Source: a virus. From it: 47,869 bases of DNA. The notes under the pieces were generated by a model. It did no database searches. It saw nothing but the letters and a program-made list of their open reading frames with translations, and had not been told where the DNA came from. The first letter of the stretch is position 1, and each line of letters opens with the position of its first letter. Made by a program: the position numbers and the translations under genes. The stretch spans positions 1 through 47,869 of the IMG/VR virus record IMGVR_UViG_3300017739_000023. One strand, written 5' to 3'. Of the stretch, positions 34,653 through 40,972 are shown piece after piece.

Positions 34653-34772
34653 TTACATGTTAAACAATACATTGTATGCAATAGAACCTAACATAACGGT
34701 AAGCCCTATATACATAACAATATACTCAATAATCTCAGTATGTTTAAATACTCTCTTAATAATCTTAAGCAT
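34653..34772 (-). CDS. Small membrane protein, 39 aa
   Basis: ATG 34772 overlaps the stop of the upstream gene by 8 bases (ATGCTTAA), which suggests coupled translation. Residues 1-12 are basic (MLKIIKRVFKHT), then IIEYIVMYIGLTVMLGSIAY forms one transmembrane segment. No homologue is recognised. A basic N-terminus before the segment predicts an inside-N orientation. Confidence 0.5.
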   Translation of the reverse strand: MLKIIKRVFKHTEIIEYIVMYIGLTVMLGSIAYNVLFNM

Positions 34773-35142
34773 AGGAATAATCTTTAGTTTGCATATTCAT
34801 TAAATGACTATTACGTTTAGACTCCCAATGTTCTTCCTGCAATACACGCATTAAGTTAGCCTTGAGTAAGTCGGCAAGAGAACCATATCTAGTCTCTTTA
34901 GTATTAGTATAATGAAACCATATAGTGTCGTCTTTAATAAATATCTTTTTCCATACATCACCCTTACCATACCGAAATGCGGTAAGCTTACCTTTACTAT
35001 TACACTTATACTCATAGTTAAGATTACGTAATAAAGAGAATACCTCTCTGTACTTACGCTTTGCAACGCCATGTCTACTGTTCTTACTAAGGTTGCGTCG
35101 CTGTGTTTCCCTAATAAGTTCGCTTAATAAAGCCATAATCAA
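34765..35142 (-). CDS. Hypothetical basic protein, 125 aa
   Basis: First gene of its leftward unit. The protein is strongly basic in its N-terminal third (RETQRRNLSKNSRHGVAKRK) with beta-rich middle (KLTAFRYGKGDVWKKIFIK) and a helical C-terminus (LADLLKANLMRVLQEEH). Nucleic-acid binding is plausible. The start is ATG 35142 or 35136. No host-type promoter is found upstream, unlike most other units. No family recognised. Confidence 0.55.
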   Translation of the reverse strand: MIMALLSELIRETQRRNLSKNSRHGVAKRKYREVFSLLRNLNYEYKCNSKGKLTAFRYGKGDVWKKIFIKDDTIWFHYTNTKETRYGSLADLLKANLMRVLQEEHWESKRNSHLMNMQTKDYSYA

Positions 35143-35228
35143 TTAAATTAGTTGGATTGACACTTTTATACAATATACTTTTATAGTCCCGTCACACGGC
35201 TAAAAGTGCGTAAACCGTGGCAGAGACT

Positions 35229-35248
35229 GTCTGCTTGCAGACTTTTTT
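35229..35248 (+). terminator. Plus-strand hairpin with T-run
   Basis: GTCTGC-tt-GCAGAC (35229-35242; 5 bp with a 4-nt loop in practice) followed by six T. No plus-strand gene precedes it, so it could end a short antisense or non-coding RNA. Confidence 0.4.
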
Positions 35249-35329
35249 ACACAAGCAAACAAAAATAAAGGTATTCGCTAGTTACCGCTGGTTGTCAGCA
35301 GGTCGCTTGTTTGCAATCCGTCGCCTGTC

Positions 35330-35344
35330 CGTGATAGTGAACGC
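35330..35344 (+). repeat. 15-bp motif, copy 2
   Basis: CGTGATAGTGAACGC, identical to 30253-30267 in the same orientation; here it abuts the T-run of the leftward terminator. Confidence 0.55.
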
Positions 35345-35345
35345 C

Positions 35346-35379
35346 AAAAAAAAGCGAATGTACCCGAAGATACACTCGC
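35346..35379 (-). terminator. Intrinsic terminator
   Basis: Read on the minus strand, a stem GCGA(G)TGTA / TACA(T)TCGC with one mismatch and an 8-nt loop is followed by eight T (35353-35346). It lies 9 bases beyond the 25-aa ORF and ends the transcript of the 286-aa gene. Confidence 0.8.
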
Positions 35380-35388
35380 ATATAGTAT

Positions 35389-35466
35389 TTATTTCTTAAC
35401 TGGCAAAAGACCTTTCGCTTTAAGAACCTCATACTTAACCTTGATAGACATGAACGGACTAGCCAT
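35389..35466 (-). CDS. Small basic ORF, 25 aa
   Basis: The start ATG shares its A with the TAA stop of the upstream gene (TAATG), the junction used at many confirmed gene pairs in this genome. The product begins MASPFMSIKVKYEV and ends LLPVKK; it is basic. The ORF ends just before the terminator, filling the space exactly. Function unknown. Confidence 0.5.
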   Translation of the reverse strand: MASPFMSIKVKYEVLKAKGLLPVKK

Positions 35467-36326
35467 TACTTAGTCTTATCAAATGGGATAGCATTACCAA
35501 GAAGAGACATAAGCTGTTCTTTAGTAAAGTTACCTGGCAAGTCTTCTAACCCTACAAGAGTTTCAGACTTACCAAAGTTAATATCAGATGTTTTAATAGA
35601 CTGTAAGCTTTCTGGGCAAGGGTCTACATAGAAAGAGTTTTTGCTACTCTTAGAGTTCTCACCTGGCTTACGGACAGTCAATTTAATACATCTACCAACA
35701 AGAGACTTGGCTGTATTTGCAAATAGTTCTGCAATAGCGTCCATGTCTGCTAGCTTAACACCGTCTTCGGATACAACGAATTTCTCAATACTTGTAACCT
35801 CAGCTGGTAGAGCAACTCTATCTGTAGTTAGAGCATTAAGATGTCTAAACACCTTAGTGAACTGCTCATCTACAAAGTTATAGTAGTGCTCTTTGTAAGT
35901 ATGTCCATTACCTTTCAGTATAGAAAAGAACTTAGACAGTTGTGTAGGCACAATATACTTACCATCTCTATTGGTAGTCAACTCATCAGAATTGTTACCA
36001 AAGCCTTTGACCAAAGCGTCTTGTACACTTATGTCAAACATACTCAAGCCTTTCTCTTGCCAAGCTACACCATCAAAAGCTGGTGACTTAGCAATGTGCT
36101 CATTAGCATTCTTCACACCTAAGTGTAAAGCAAAAGACTTAGTTTCATTATCATCATTAGTATACTCTAACGATAGATAAGGTGAAGTGTAGCCGTCTTT
36201 ATGAGTGGCTGTCTTAACTGACGCAGTAGTCAGCTTGGCGTAACATGTAGTAGATATTACGCTAGATGAAGACGAAGTCTTCGCATTCCCTGCACTCGAT
36301 GATGCAGGCATAAATAAATTATCCAT
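35466..36326 (-). CDS. Hypothetical early protein, 286 aa
   Basis: Start set at ATG 36326 (MDNLFMPASSSAG); longer versions need a GTG inside an upstream palindrome and give a composition unlike the rest. A Ser-rich N-terminus (SSSSSVISTT) is followed by mixed alpha/beta sequence with a central helical part (VDEQFTKVFRHLNALTTDR) and no recognisable catalytic motif. It is the first gene of the rightmost leftward unit, so possibly one of the earliest expressed. The leader upstream has a hairpin but no clear host-type promoter. Confidence 0.6.
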   Translation of the reverse strand: MDNLFMPASSSAGNAKTSSSSSVISTTCYAKLTTASVKTATHKDGYTSPYLSLEYTNDDNETKSFALHLGVKNANEHIAKSPAFDGVAWQEKGLSMFDISVQDALVKGFGNNSDELTTNRDGKYIVPTQLSKFFSILKGNGHTYKEHYYNFVDEQFTKVFRHLNALTTDRVALPAEVTSIEKFVVSEDGVKLADMDAIAELFANTAKSLVGRCIKLTVRKPGENSKSSKNSFYVDPCPESLQSIKTSDINFGKSETLVGLEDLPGNFTKEQLMSLLGNAIPFDKTK

Positions 36327-36583
36327 AAGATAATCGTAATGTGTCAGTGATTCCCGAATGAACGGGCCTGACAGGTTAGAAAATAGCAACACTTTATGTG
36401 TTACCAAATAAATATAAAGGTATGCGTGTGTACTCTTATCGTTTGTATACTGTATGTGTTTAGCTACATGTGTGACACTATAGTTCACGTATAGCTATGC
36501 ACAACATACACATATATAGTACATAGGGGCATACCCAAAAATACATACAGGTAGGGGGTATACATACATACAGTCTTCCCATA
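36327..36583. other. Divergent non-coding region upstream of the leftward units
   Basis: No gene. It contains a hairpin GTCAG..CCCG-aatgaa-CGGG..CTGAC (36343-36372) just before the start of the 286-aa gene, an imperfect palindrome centred on ACTATAGT (36472-36488), repeated TACATACA-type sequence (36541-36573), and only a lone minus-strand TATTTTTG (36543-36536) without a matched -33 box. Confidence 0.45.
36343..36372 (-). promoter_or_regulatory. Leader hairpin of the 286-aa gene
   Basis: Inverted repeats GTCAG/CTGAC and CCCG/CGGG are nested around a 6-nt loop, 17 bases upstream of ATG 36326. It could regulate translation or be an operator; there is no T-run, so it is not a standard terminator. 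Confidence 0.35.
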
Positions 36584-36614
36584 TTGGTGGTACACATTTT
36601 TTTATGTATATTTG
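36584..36614 (+). promoter_or_regulatory. Bacteroidetes-type promoter
   Basis: TTG at 36584-36586, a 20-nt spacer and TATATTTG at 36607-36614. The next ATG (36620) follows after only 5 bases, so transcription would give a leaderless or nearly leaderless mRNA. The TTG is thus the -33 element, not a start codon. Confidence 0.78.
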
Positions 36615-36619
36615 GCACT

Positions 36620-37981
36620 ATGGCTAGCAGAAGTAAACAATACTATGATGCTAACCCTACGGCGAAAGCTAAAAAGAAGAAATATGATACTTCGTATCAC
36701 AGTTCACCAGAGCGTAGAAAGTACCGCTCCAAGCTCAATAAGATAAGAAGAAAGTTAGGAATTTACGGAAAGGGGGGTGGTGATGTTTCTCATACGGCTG
36801 ACGGGGGGTATAAGATAGAGGACCCATCTGTTAACAGGGCTAGACAGGGTGCTGATAAAAAGAGCACAAAGAAAGCAAGCAAAGGCATGGTTACTGCTAA
36901 AAGCGGTTTAGCTAAGTGGTTTGCACAGGATTGGGTAGATATAGGCTCTAAGAAGAAGGGTGGTGGTCACAAGAAGTGTGGTCGCTCTGGCAAGGACAAA
37001 GATGGTAGACCATACCCAAAGTGTGTTCCTGCAGCGAAAGCTGCGCGTATGACGGCTAGTCAGAAGGCAAGTGCGGTTAGAAGAAAGAGAGCTGCAGGCA
37101 ACCCAGGAGGCAAGCCAACGTATGTAAAAACATTTGCAAAACAAGGATTAAAAATATCTTTCAAACAAAATTCAGATAACATGTCAAAATTAGAAAAAAG
37201 AACTACCAAGAAGAAAGTGGTAAAAGCAAGCGGAACAGGAGAGACAAAAAAATCAGGCTTCTTTAGAAGCAAGCCAAATGTATTCACCACTGATAAAGGT
37301 GTTAAGGCAATAAAAAATAGAGGTGGAGAGGTTGAAAATCTTTCAATGAGTTCTATTTCACCGTATCTAAATCCAGGCCTAACTCCAAGTGAGAAGAGAC
37401 AAGCTCTCAGTTCTTTACAAGGAACAAAGAAAATGGCAAATGGTGGAAAGTATGACCCGATTGAAAAAGTATATGTTAAGAGAACTTTAGGTAGAAAAAA
37501 AATAAAGGAAACAACTAAGGGTGGAACGAAGATGAAGACTGTTATAGATAGAAAAGGTAACGTTATAAAGAAGACTGTTGTTGACAGAGATAAGTTCGGC
37601 ATAAAGAGAAGAACAACTACTAAGACCAAGCCTGGTAAGAAAAAGAAAACTGTTGTTAGAGGAGGATATACTCAACCTTTTGGAGACACTAAGAACGCTC
37701 CAGCATTTATGATGTATAAAAAAGGCGGTAAAGCTTTCAAGCCACACATGATGTATGACCCAGAGACAGGAAAAGCTTTCAAAGCTAACAAGCCAGCAGA
37801 CCACGAAAGAATGAGTAAGATGGGATATACTCACACTAAGCCTAAGAAAAAAGCTGGTATGGGTATGAAAAAATACCTTTATGGTGGTATGGTTCCAAAA
37901 TTAGGTCCAGCTAAAAAATTCATCTCAGATTCTGCTCCTTTCTCAACGGCAGTAGACAAATACTACAGAAGTAATAGATAA
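36620..37981 (+). CDS. Large Lys/Arg-rich protein of marine-virus type
   Basis: A 453-residue, very basic protein. The true start is ATG 36620, because an upstream in-frame TTG is the promoter -33 box. Residues 1-75 (KQYYDANPTAKAKKKKYD, GKGGGDVSHTADGG, NRARQGADKKSTKK) and 85-170 (LAKWFAQDWVDIGSKKKGGG, YPKCVPAAKAARMTASQK) contain motifs I recall from uncharacterised proteins in marine phages and giant viruses. The rest has Lys/Thr/Gly-rich repeats and MMYKKGGKAFKPHMMYDPETGKAFKA-type duplication (quoted in parts: KGGKAFKPHMMYD, TGKAFKAN). A DNA-condensing or virion internal protein is an inference from charge. Confidence 0.7.
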   Translation: MASRSKQYYDANPTAKAKKKKYDTSYHSSPERRKYRSKLNKIRRKLGIYGKGGGDVSHTADGGYKIEDPSVNRARQGADKKSTKKASKGMVTAKSGLAKWFAQDWVDIGSKKKGGGHKKCGRSGKDKDGRPYPKCVPAAKAARMTASQKASAVRRKRAAGNPGGKPTYVKTFAKQGLKISFKQNSDNMSKLEKRTTKKKVVKASGTGETKKSGFFRSKPNVFTTDKGVKAIKNRGGEVENLSMSSISPYLNPGLTPSEKRQALSSLQGTKKMANGGKYDPIEKVYVKRTLGRKKIKETTKGGTKMKTVIDRKGNVIKKTVVDRDKFGIKRRTTTKTKPGKKKKTVVRGGYTQPFGDTKNAPAFMMYKKGGKAFKPHMMYDPETGKAFKANKPADHERMSKMGYTHTKPKKKAGMGMKKYLYGGMVPKLGPAKKFISDSAPFSTAVDKYYRSNR

Positions 37982-39012
37982 TGAAAAAGTTACTGTTTAT
38001 ATTAGTATTCTCGTTAATAGCTACTATAAGCCATGCTCAGTTAAAGAAAGTTTTAAAATTTTCAACATTTTATTTAGCTGTTAACGGAGGCACCTCTATA
38101 GCAGACCAAAATGTGTATTCTGTAGATAATTCTTATCTATTTACTGATACTGTACTTACTCCTTACGATTATTCTCTCACACTTGGTATTAGAAAGATAC
38201 AACGCTTTCAATATGAAGGCTCTACTCCATTTAAGGATGGAACGGAGACTTCTTTCTCTGATGCAGCAAACATCGGTAGAAATCCTTTTGAATACCTATT
38301 TGAGGTAGATTACAGACGTCAAGAGGGCGAAGAGTATATTGACCAGAATCATTTCTTAAGATATGTTAGAGACAGATGGTTTGCTAAAGTAGAATATGTA
38401 AAAGATGGTTTTGCTGATATAAAATACTACGAGGCAACACAAAGGCTTCGTCTTATATCAAAACGCAAGCTAAGCTTCAATATAGGGGGTGTACAGCGAT
38501 TAGCAGAGCCATACGGATATAAACCCTTAGAAGAGTGGATAATGCCTTCAGGACATATACATTACACTTCATTAGCTATAAGTGAGGGATATACTATAGA
38601 TGTATATAATCAAGAATACAGAGACCCTCAAGGTAACATAGTTGCAACAAACGCAGCTGTATGGAAAGAAAACGTAGTTCCAGTCATTCTATCTGACTAC
38701 GTAGCTAGAAAAAAATCAGAACTAGATAATATTATACAACACTCTTTTGTGATAGGATTTGACTTCTATCACTACAAGAAAGACTTTTGGTTACACTCTT
38801 GGGGTAACTTTATGCCATACCATTACGATGATGGTAATCAGTTTTCTTATCACAACTTCGTCGGAGGTCAGTGGTATGACTATTCAGGAGGCCTTATCTT
38901 TGGTTATAAATACAACAAACACTTAGGATGTTTCATAGAGGGTAAGTATAATAACTATTGGAACAGAGAGTGGTATGATTTTAAATTTGGAGTAAACTAT
39001 TTAATATTTTAA
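37981..39012 (+). CDS. Putative outer-membrane beta-barrel protein
   Basis: A 343-residue protein with a clear signal peptide (MKKLLFILVFSLIATISHA, cleavage before Gln20), many alternating aromatic beta strands (WFAKVEYVKDGFADIKYYEA, HSFVIGFDFYHYKKDFWLHS, IFGYKYNKHLGCFIEGKYNN), and a final strand ending in Phe (FKFGVNYLIF). C-terminal Phe after an aromatic strand is the BAM recognition signature of outer-membrane barrels. An infected cell would place it in its outer membrane. Possible roles (inferred) are receptor masking, superinfection exclusion or nutrient uptake; it could instead be a virion protein. Start is coupled by TAATG. Confidence 0.75.
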   Translation: MKKLLFILVFSLIATISHAQLKKVLKFSTFYLAVNGGTSIADQNVYSVDNSYLFTDTVLTPYDYSLTLGIRKIQRFQYEGSTPFKDGTETSFSDAANIGRNPFEYLFEVDYRRQEGEEYIDQNHFLRYVRDRWFAKVEYVKDGFADIKYYEATQRLRLISKRKLSFNIGGVQRLAEPYGYKPLEEWIMPSGHIHYTSLAISEGYTIDVYNQEYRDPQGNIVATNAAVWKENVVPVILSDYVARKKSELDNIIQHSFVIGFDFYHYKKDFWLHSWGNFMPYHYDDGNQFSYHNFVGGQWYDYSGGLIFGYKYNKHLGCFIEGKYNNYWNREWYDFKFGVNYLIF

Positions 39013-39014
39013 TT

Positions 39015-39101
39015 ATGAAAGCAAAATTTTGTTTATTAATAAAGCGTATAACATTCGGCGCAGTTTGTTTAAACTGGTGCTCAAAAAACTGTGAGAAATA
39101 A
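39015..39101 (+). CDS. Small Cys-rich ORF, 28 aa
   Basis: ATG 39015 lies two bases after the beta-barrel gene's stop and the ORF ends in TAATG with the next gene. The product is MKAKFCLLIKRITFGAVCLN then WCSKNCEK: basic, hydrophobic in the middle and with four cysteines. It could be a tiny lipoprotein-like or spanin-type partner, but no lipobox is convincing. Coupling at its 3' end argues for translation. Confidence 0.45.
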   Translation: MKAKFCLLIKRITFGAVCLNWCSKNCEK

Positions 39102-39379
39102 TGGCAACAGAAATCGGTAAAGAGACTAAAGTAAAACTTAGCTTAGAAACTATAATAGCGTTGGGTGTTGTACTTGTTAGTATGACAGGTATGTGGTTTA
39201 CATTGCAAGCCGACATACAAGAGGCAAAAGAGTTGCCTGTTGCTCCAGACCCAGAAATAACTAGAATTGAGTATGACATGAAAGACCAACTCATTCGTCA
39301 AACCATTATGACAACACAAGAGGATGTAAAAGATATAAAAGTTACATTAGAAAAAATAGAAGATAAAATTTATAAATAA
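39101..39379 (+). CDS. Membrane-anchored coiled-coil protein (spanin/holin-like)
   Basis: A 92-residue protein with one transmembrane segment (ETIIALGVVLVSMTGMWFTL, about 16-35) followed by a charged helical periplasmic-type tail (EYDMKDQLIRQTIMTTQEDV, then KVTLEKIEDKIYK). This shape matches inner-membrane spanins or small holin accessories; sequence alone does not decide. It sits between an outer-membrane-type protein and secreted proteins, consistent with a cell-envelope role. Confidence 0.55.
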   Translation: MATEIGKETKVKLSLETIIALGVVLVSMTGMWFTLQADIQEAKELPVAPDPEITRIEYDMKDQLIRQTIMTTQEDVKDIKVTLEKIEDKIYK

Positions 39380-39384
39380 CGATT

Positions 39385-39660
39385 ATGCCAACACAAACAG
39401 AAAATTTATTATCAGCCATAAAAGAAGCTGTACATGGAGCTAACAACCCAAAATCAGTAAAACTGATAGATGACACAAACGAACACTCTGGACCTTTTTA
39501 TGCTTTACAAGCTTTGACAGATGCCGCAGTAGACTTTGGTAACTGTACAATAAACATAATAGATGAAGCAAACTTTACTATTCCAAAAGGAGTTACTATA
39601 TACGGGAACTTTACTTCTGTCGCTCTTAGCGGTGGTTCAGTTTTAGCTTACACTAAGTAA
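39385..39660 (+). CDS. Small virion-type protein, 91 aa
   Basis: Helical N-terminus (ENLLSAIKEAVHGANN) and a beta-rich C-terminus containing FYALQALTDAAVDF and FTIPKGVTIYGNFTSVALSGGSVLAYTK (quoted in parts: FTIPKGVTIYGNFTSVALSG). The pattern of a short helix, 'xAIQALTDA' and 'IPKGVTIYGxFTSVxLxSGxVxAY' is one I recall from small proteins near phage structural genes. A virion role is probable. Confidence 0.6.
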   Translation: MPTQTENLLSAIKEAVHGANNPKSVKLIDDTNEHSGPFYALQALTDAAVDFGNCTINIIDEANFTIPKGVTIYGNFTSVALSGGSVLAYTK

Positions 39661-39661
39661 T

Positions 39662-40003
39662 ATGAAATGGAGACCATTATTCAACTGGTTGTTAGTATTG
39701 TCTTTATTGGCGGTCTCATACACGTCTTTTTCGCAAGTGACAGCGATACATTTTAACGCAGGATTTAACTCTACAAATGATGTTGAGTGGTTCCAAAAAT
39801 TAGGAGACTGTGAAAAGGACACTAAGAGTATTGACGATAATGACAATCAAAAAAAGTACCAGATTGCTGTAGTACCTACAATAGTTATATTTGATGACGG
39901 CGAAGAAGTTAAACGTTTTCAAGCAGACTTAAGTTTTAAGTTGGTAGCTACTAGAAAAGAGGTACAAGACTATATAGATGAATTAATAATTAGTAAATTT
40001 TAA
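39662..40003 (+). CDS. Secreted thioredoxin-like protein lacking CxxC
   Basis: A 113-residue protein with a signal peptide (WLLVLSLLAVSYTSFS, cleavage near residue 24/25). The VVPTIVIFDDGEE stretch (70-82) with Pro72 matches the cis-proline region of thioredoxin folds, and a helical C-terminus follows. The usual CxxC site is missing: the only cysteine is Cys50 in WFQKLGDCEKD. It is therefore not a standard oxidoreductase; a binding or structural role in the periplasm, or a single-Cys chemistry, is possible. It follows two bases after the previous gene. Confidence 0.65.
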   Translation: MKWRPLFNWLLVLSLLAVSYTSFSQVTAIHFNAGFNSTNDVEWFQKLGDCEKDTKSIDDNDNQKKYQIAVVPTIVIFDDGEEVKRFQADLSFKLVATRKEVQDYIDELIISKF

Positions 40004-40004
40004 T

Positions 40005-40754
40005 ATGGGATTAGGTTTAGGACAGGGCGTATCAAGCCCCTCTTATGTTAATACTTTTCAACTGAGCGATATATCAAGCCTAACTGCTTGGTTTAAAAAA
40101 GGCGAAGGTATCACCACTGATGGAGGTAATGTTAGTAGGTGGGTAAGTCAAGTAGGTGATTTTTGTTTTGGGCAAAACACATCTGGAAAACAACCCGTGC
40201 ACGATGCTTTATCTGACGTAATTCAATTCACAAGCGCAAGGCAACTTGATTTAGGTACTGCTAATTTTTCAACTCAAAATACCATAACTAGTGGTGTTAA
40301 TAATGATATTACTGTATGCATAGCAATGAAGATTAATGTTGACAGCACTAATGTTCAAACGAAGTTTCAGCATATACTTGGGCAGGGAAATAATGAAAAA
40401 GTACAAATGTTTTTACCTGGCGACTTTTTTTACATAGGAGGGTCTAGTACAATAACTATGATATTACCAAGTGGTACTTTTGCAGATGATGAGATAGCAC
40501 TGATAACTTGGGTTAATGAAGGTGGGACTAACGGAAATGGTAGATTATTTAAAAATGCAAATACTACTCAACTAAATGACCCAGATACAGGAACTACTGG
40601 TGTTATAAACTTAAGCCAGCTTGGTAATGATGGCGGTCAAAGTAATAGAGGAACTTCAAGCGGTATAATAGAAATAGCTATATTTAACAAAGAGCTAACA
40701 GGTAGTGATTTACAAAATGTATTATCAGATATAACAAGTAGAGTCGGTATATAA
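40005..40754 (+). CDS. Concanavalin/jelly-roll-like virion or surface protein
   Basis: A 249-residue protein beginning MGLGLGQGVSSPS, an N-terminal pattern I recall from phage proteins with a LamG-like domain. Strand-rich sequence follows (LTAWFKKGEGITTDGGNVSR, WVSQVGDF, FFYIGGSSTITMILPSG, IIEIAIFNKELTGSDL). Such domains bind glycans or mediate virion-surface contacts. No signal peptide is seen, so it is more likely in the virion than secreted by the Sec route. Ends in TAATG with the next gene. Confidence 0.6.
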   Translation: MGLGLGQGVSSPSYVNTFQLSDISSLTAWFKKGEGITTDGGNVSRWVSQVGDFCFGQNTSGKQPVHDALSDVIQFTSARQLDLGTANFSTQNTITSGVNNDITVCIAMKINVDSTNVQTKFQHILGQGNNEKVQMFLPGDFFYIGGSSTITMILPSGTFADDEIALITWVNEGGTNGNGRLFKNANTTQLNDPDTGTTGVINLSQLGNDGGQSNRGTSSGIIEIAIFNKELTGSDLQNVLSDITSRVGI

Positions 40755-40963
40755 TGAAAATATTTAAAGGAACATTAGAAGAGTGCAACGCTGCAATAAC
40801 AAATTTAAATGCAGCATTGGGCTATCCAAACGATAAAGGAACTCAAACTGCAGGTGAGCCAGCTCAAGAAGAAGGGACTAGTGACTATTGGTTTGTAGTA
40901 GACAAAGAACACATATACAACGCTTTAACAGATAGCGAAAAGTTAAAAGTTGTTGAACAATAA
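40754..40963 (+). CDS. Small hypothetical protein, 69 aa
   Basis: Coupled to the preceding jelly-roll-like gene by TAATG. The sequence starts with a strand-helix (MKIFKGTLEECNAAITNLNA), has a Gly/Glu/Thr-rich loop and ends with a helix (YNALTDSEKLKVVEQ). The first half resembles small phage proteins that sit after fibre genes; no defined family or function can be given. Confidence 0.55.
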   Translation: MKIFKGTLEECNAAITNLNAALGYPNDKGTQTAGEPAQEEGTSDYWFVVDKEHIYNALTDSEKLKVVEQ

Positions 40964-40972
40964 AAATAAAAA

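Larger units (their letters stand above)
35143..35388. other. Non-coding gap with terminators and shared motif
   Basis: No gene is seen. It holds a leftward terminator (35346-35379), the 15-base motif (35330-35344), a plus-strand hairpin with T6 (35229-35248) and a stretch richer in G and C than its surroundings. No TTG/TAnnTTTG pair with 19-21 nt spacing serves the leftward gene at 35142. Candidate origin or phage-specific promoter region. Confidence 0.45.

Noticed and set aside
35157-35186. TTGACA followed by AT-rich sequence resembling a sigma-70 promoter
   Set aside because: No TATAAT at 16-18 nt, and all supported promoters here are of the Bacteroidetes type.
36326-36488. 54-residue N-terminal extension of the 286-aa gene
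   Set aside because: Needs GTG inside a palindrome, covers the leader hairpin, and has no similarity in composition to the rest; ATG 36326 is preferred.
37060-37629. 189-aa reverse-strand frame
   Set aside because: Leu/Phe/Val-rich shadow of the Lys-rich plus-strand protein; no start context or promoter.
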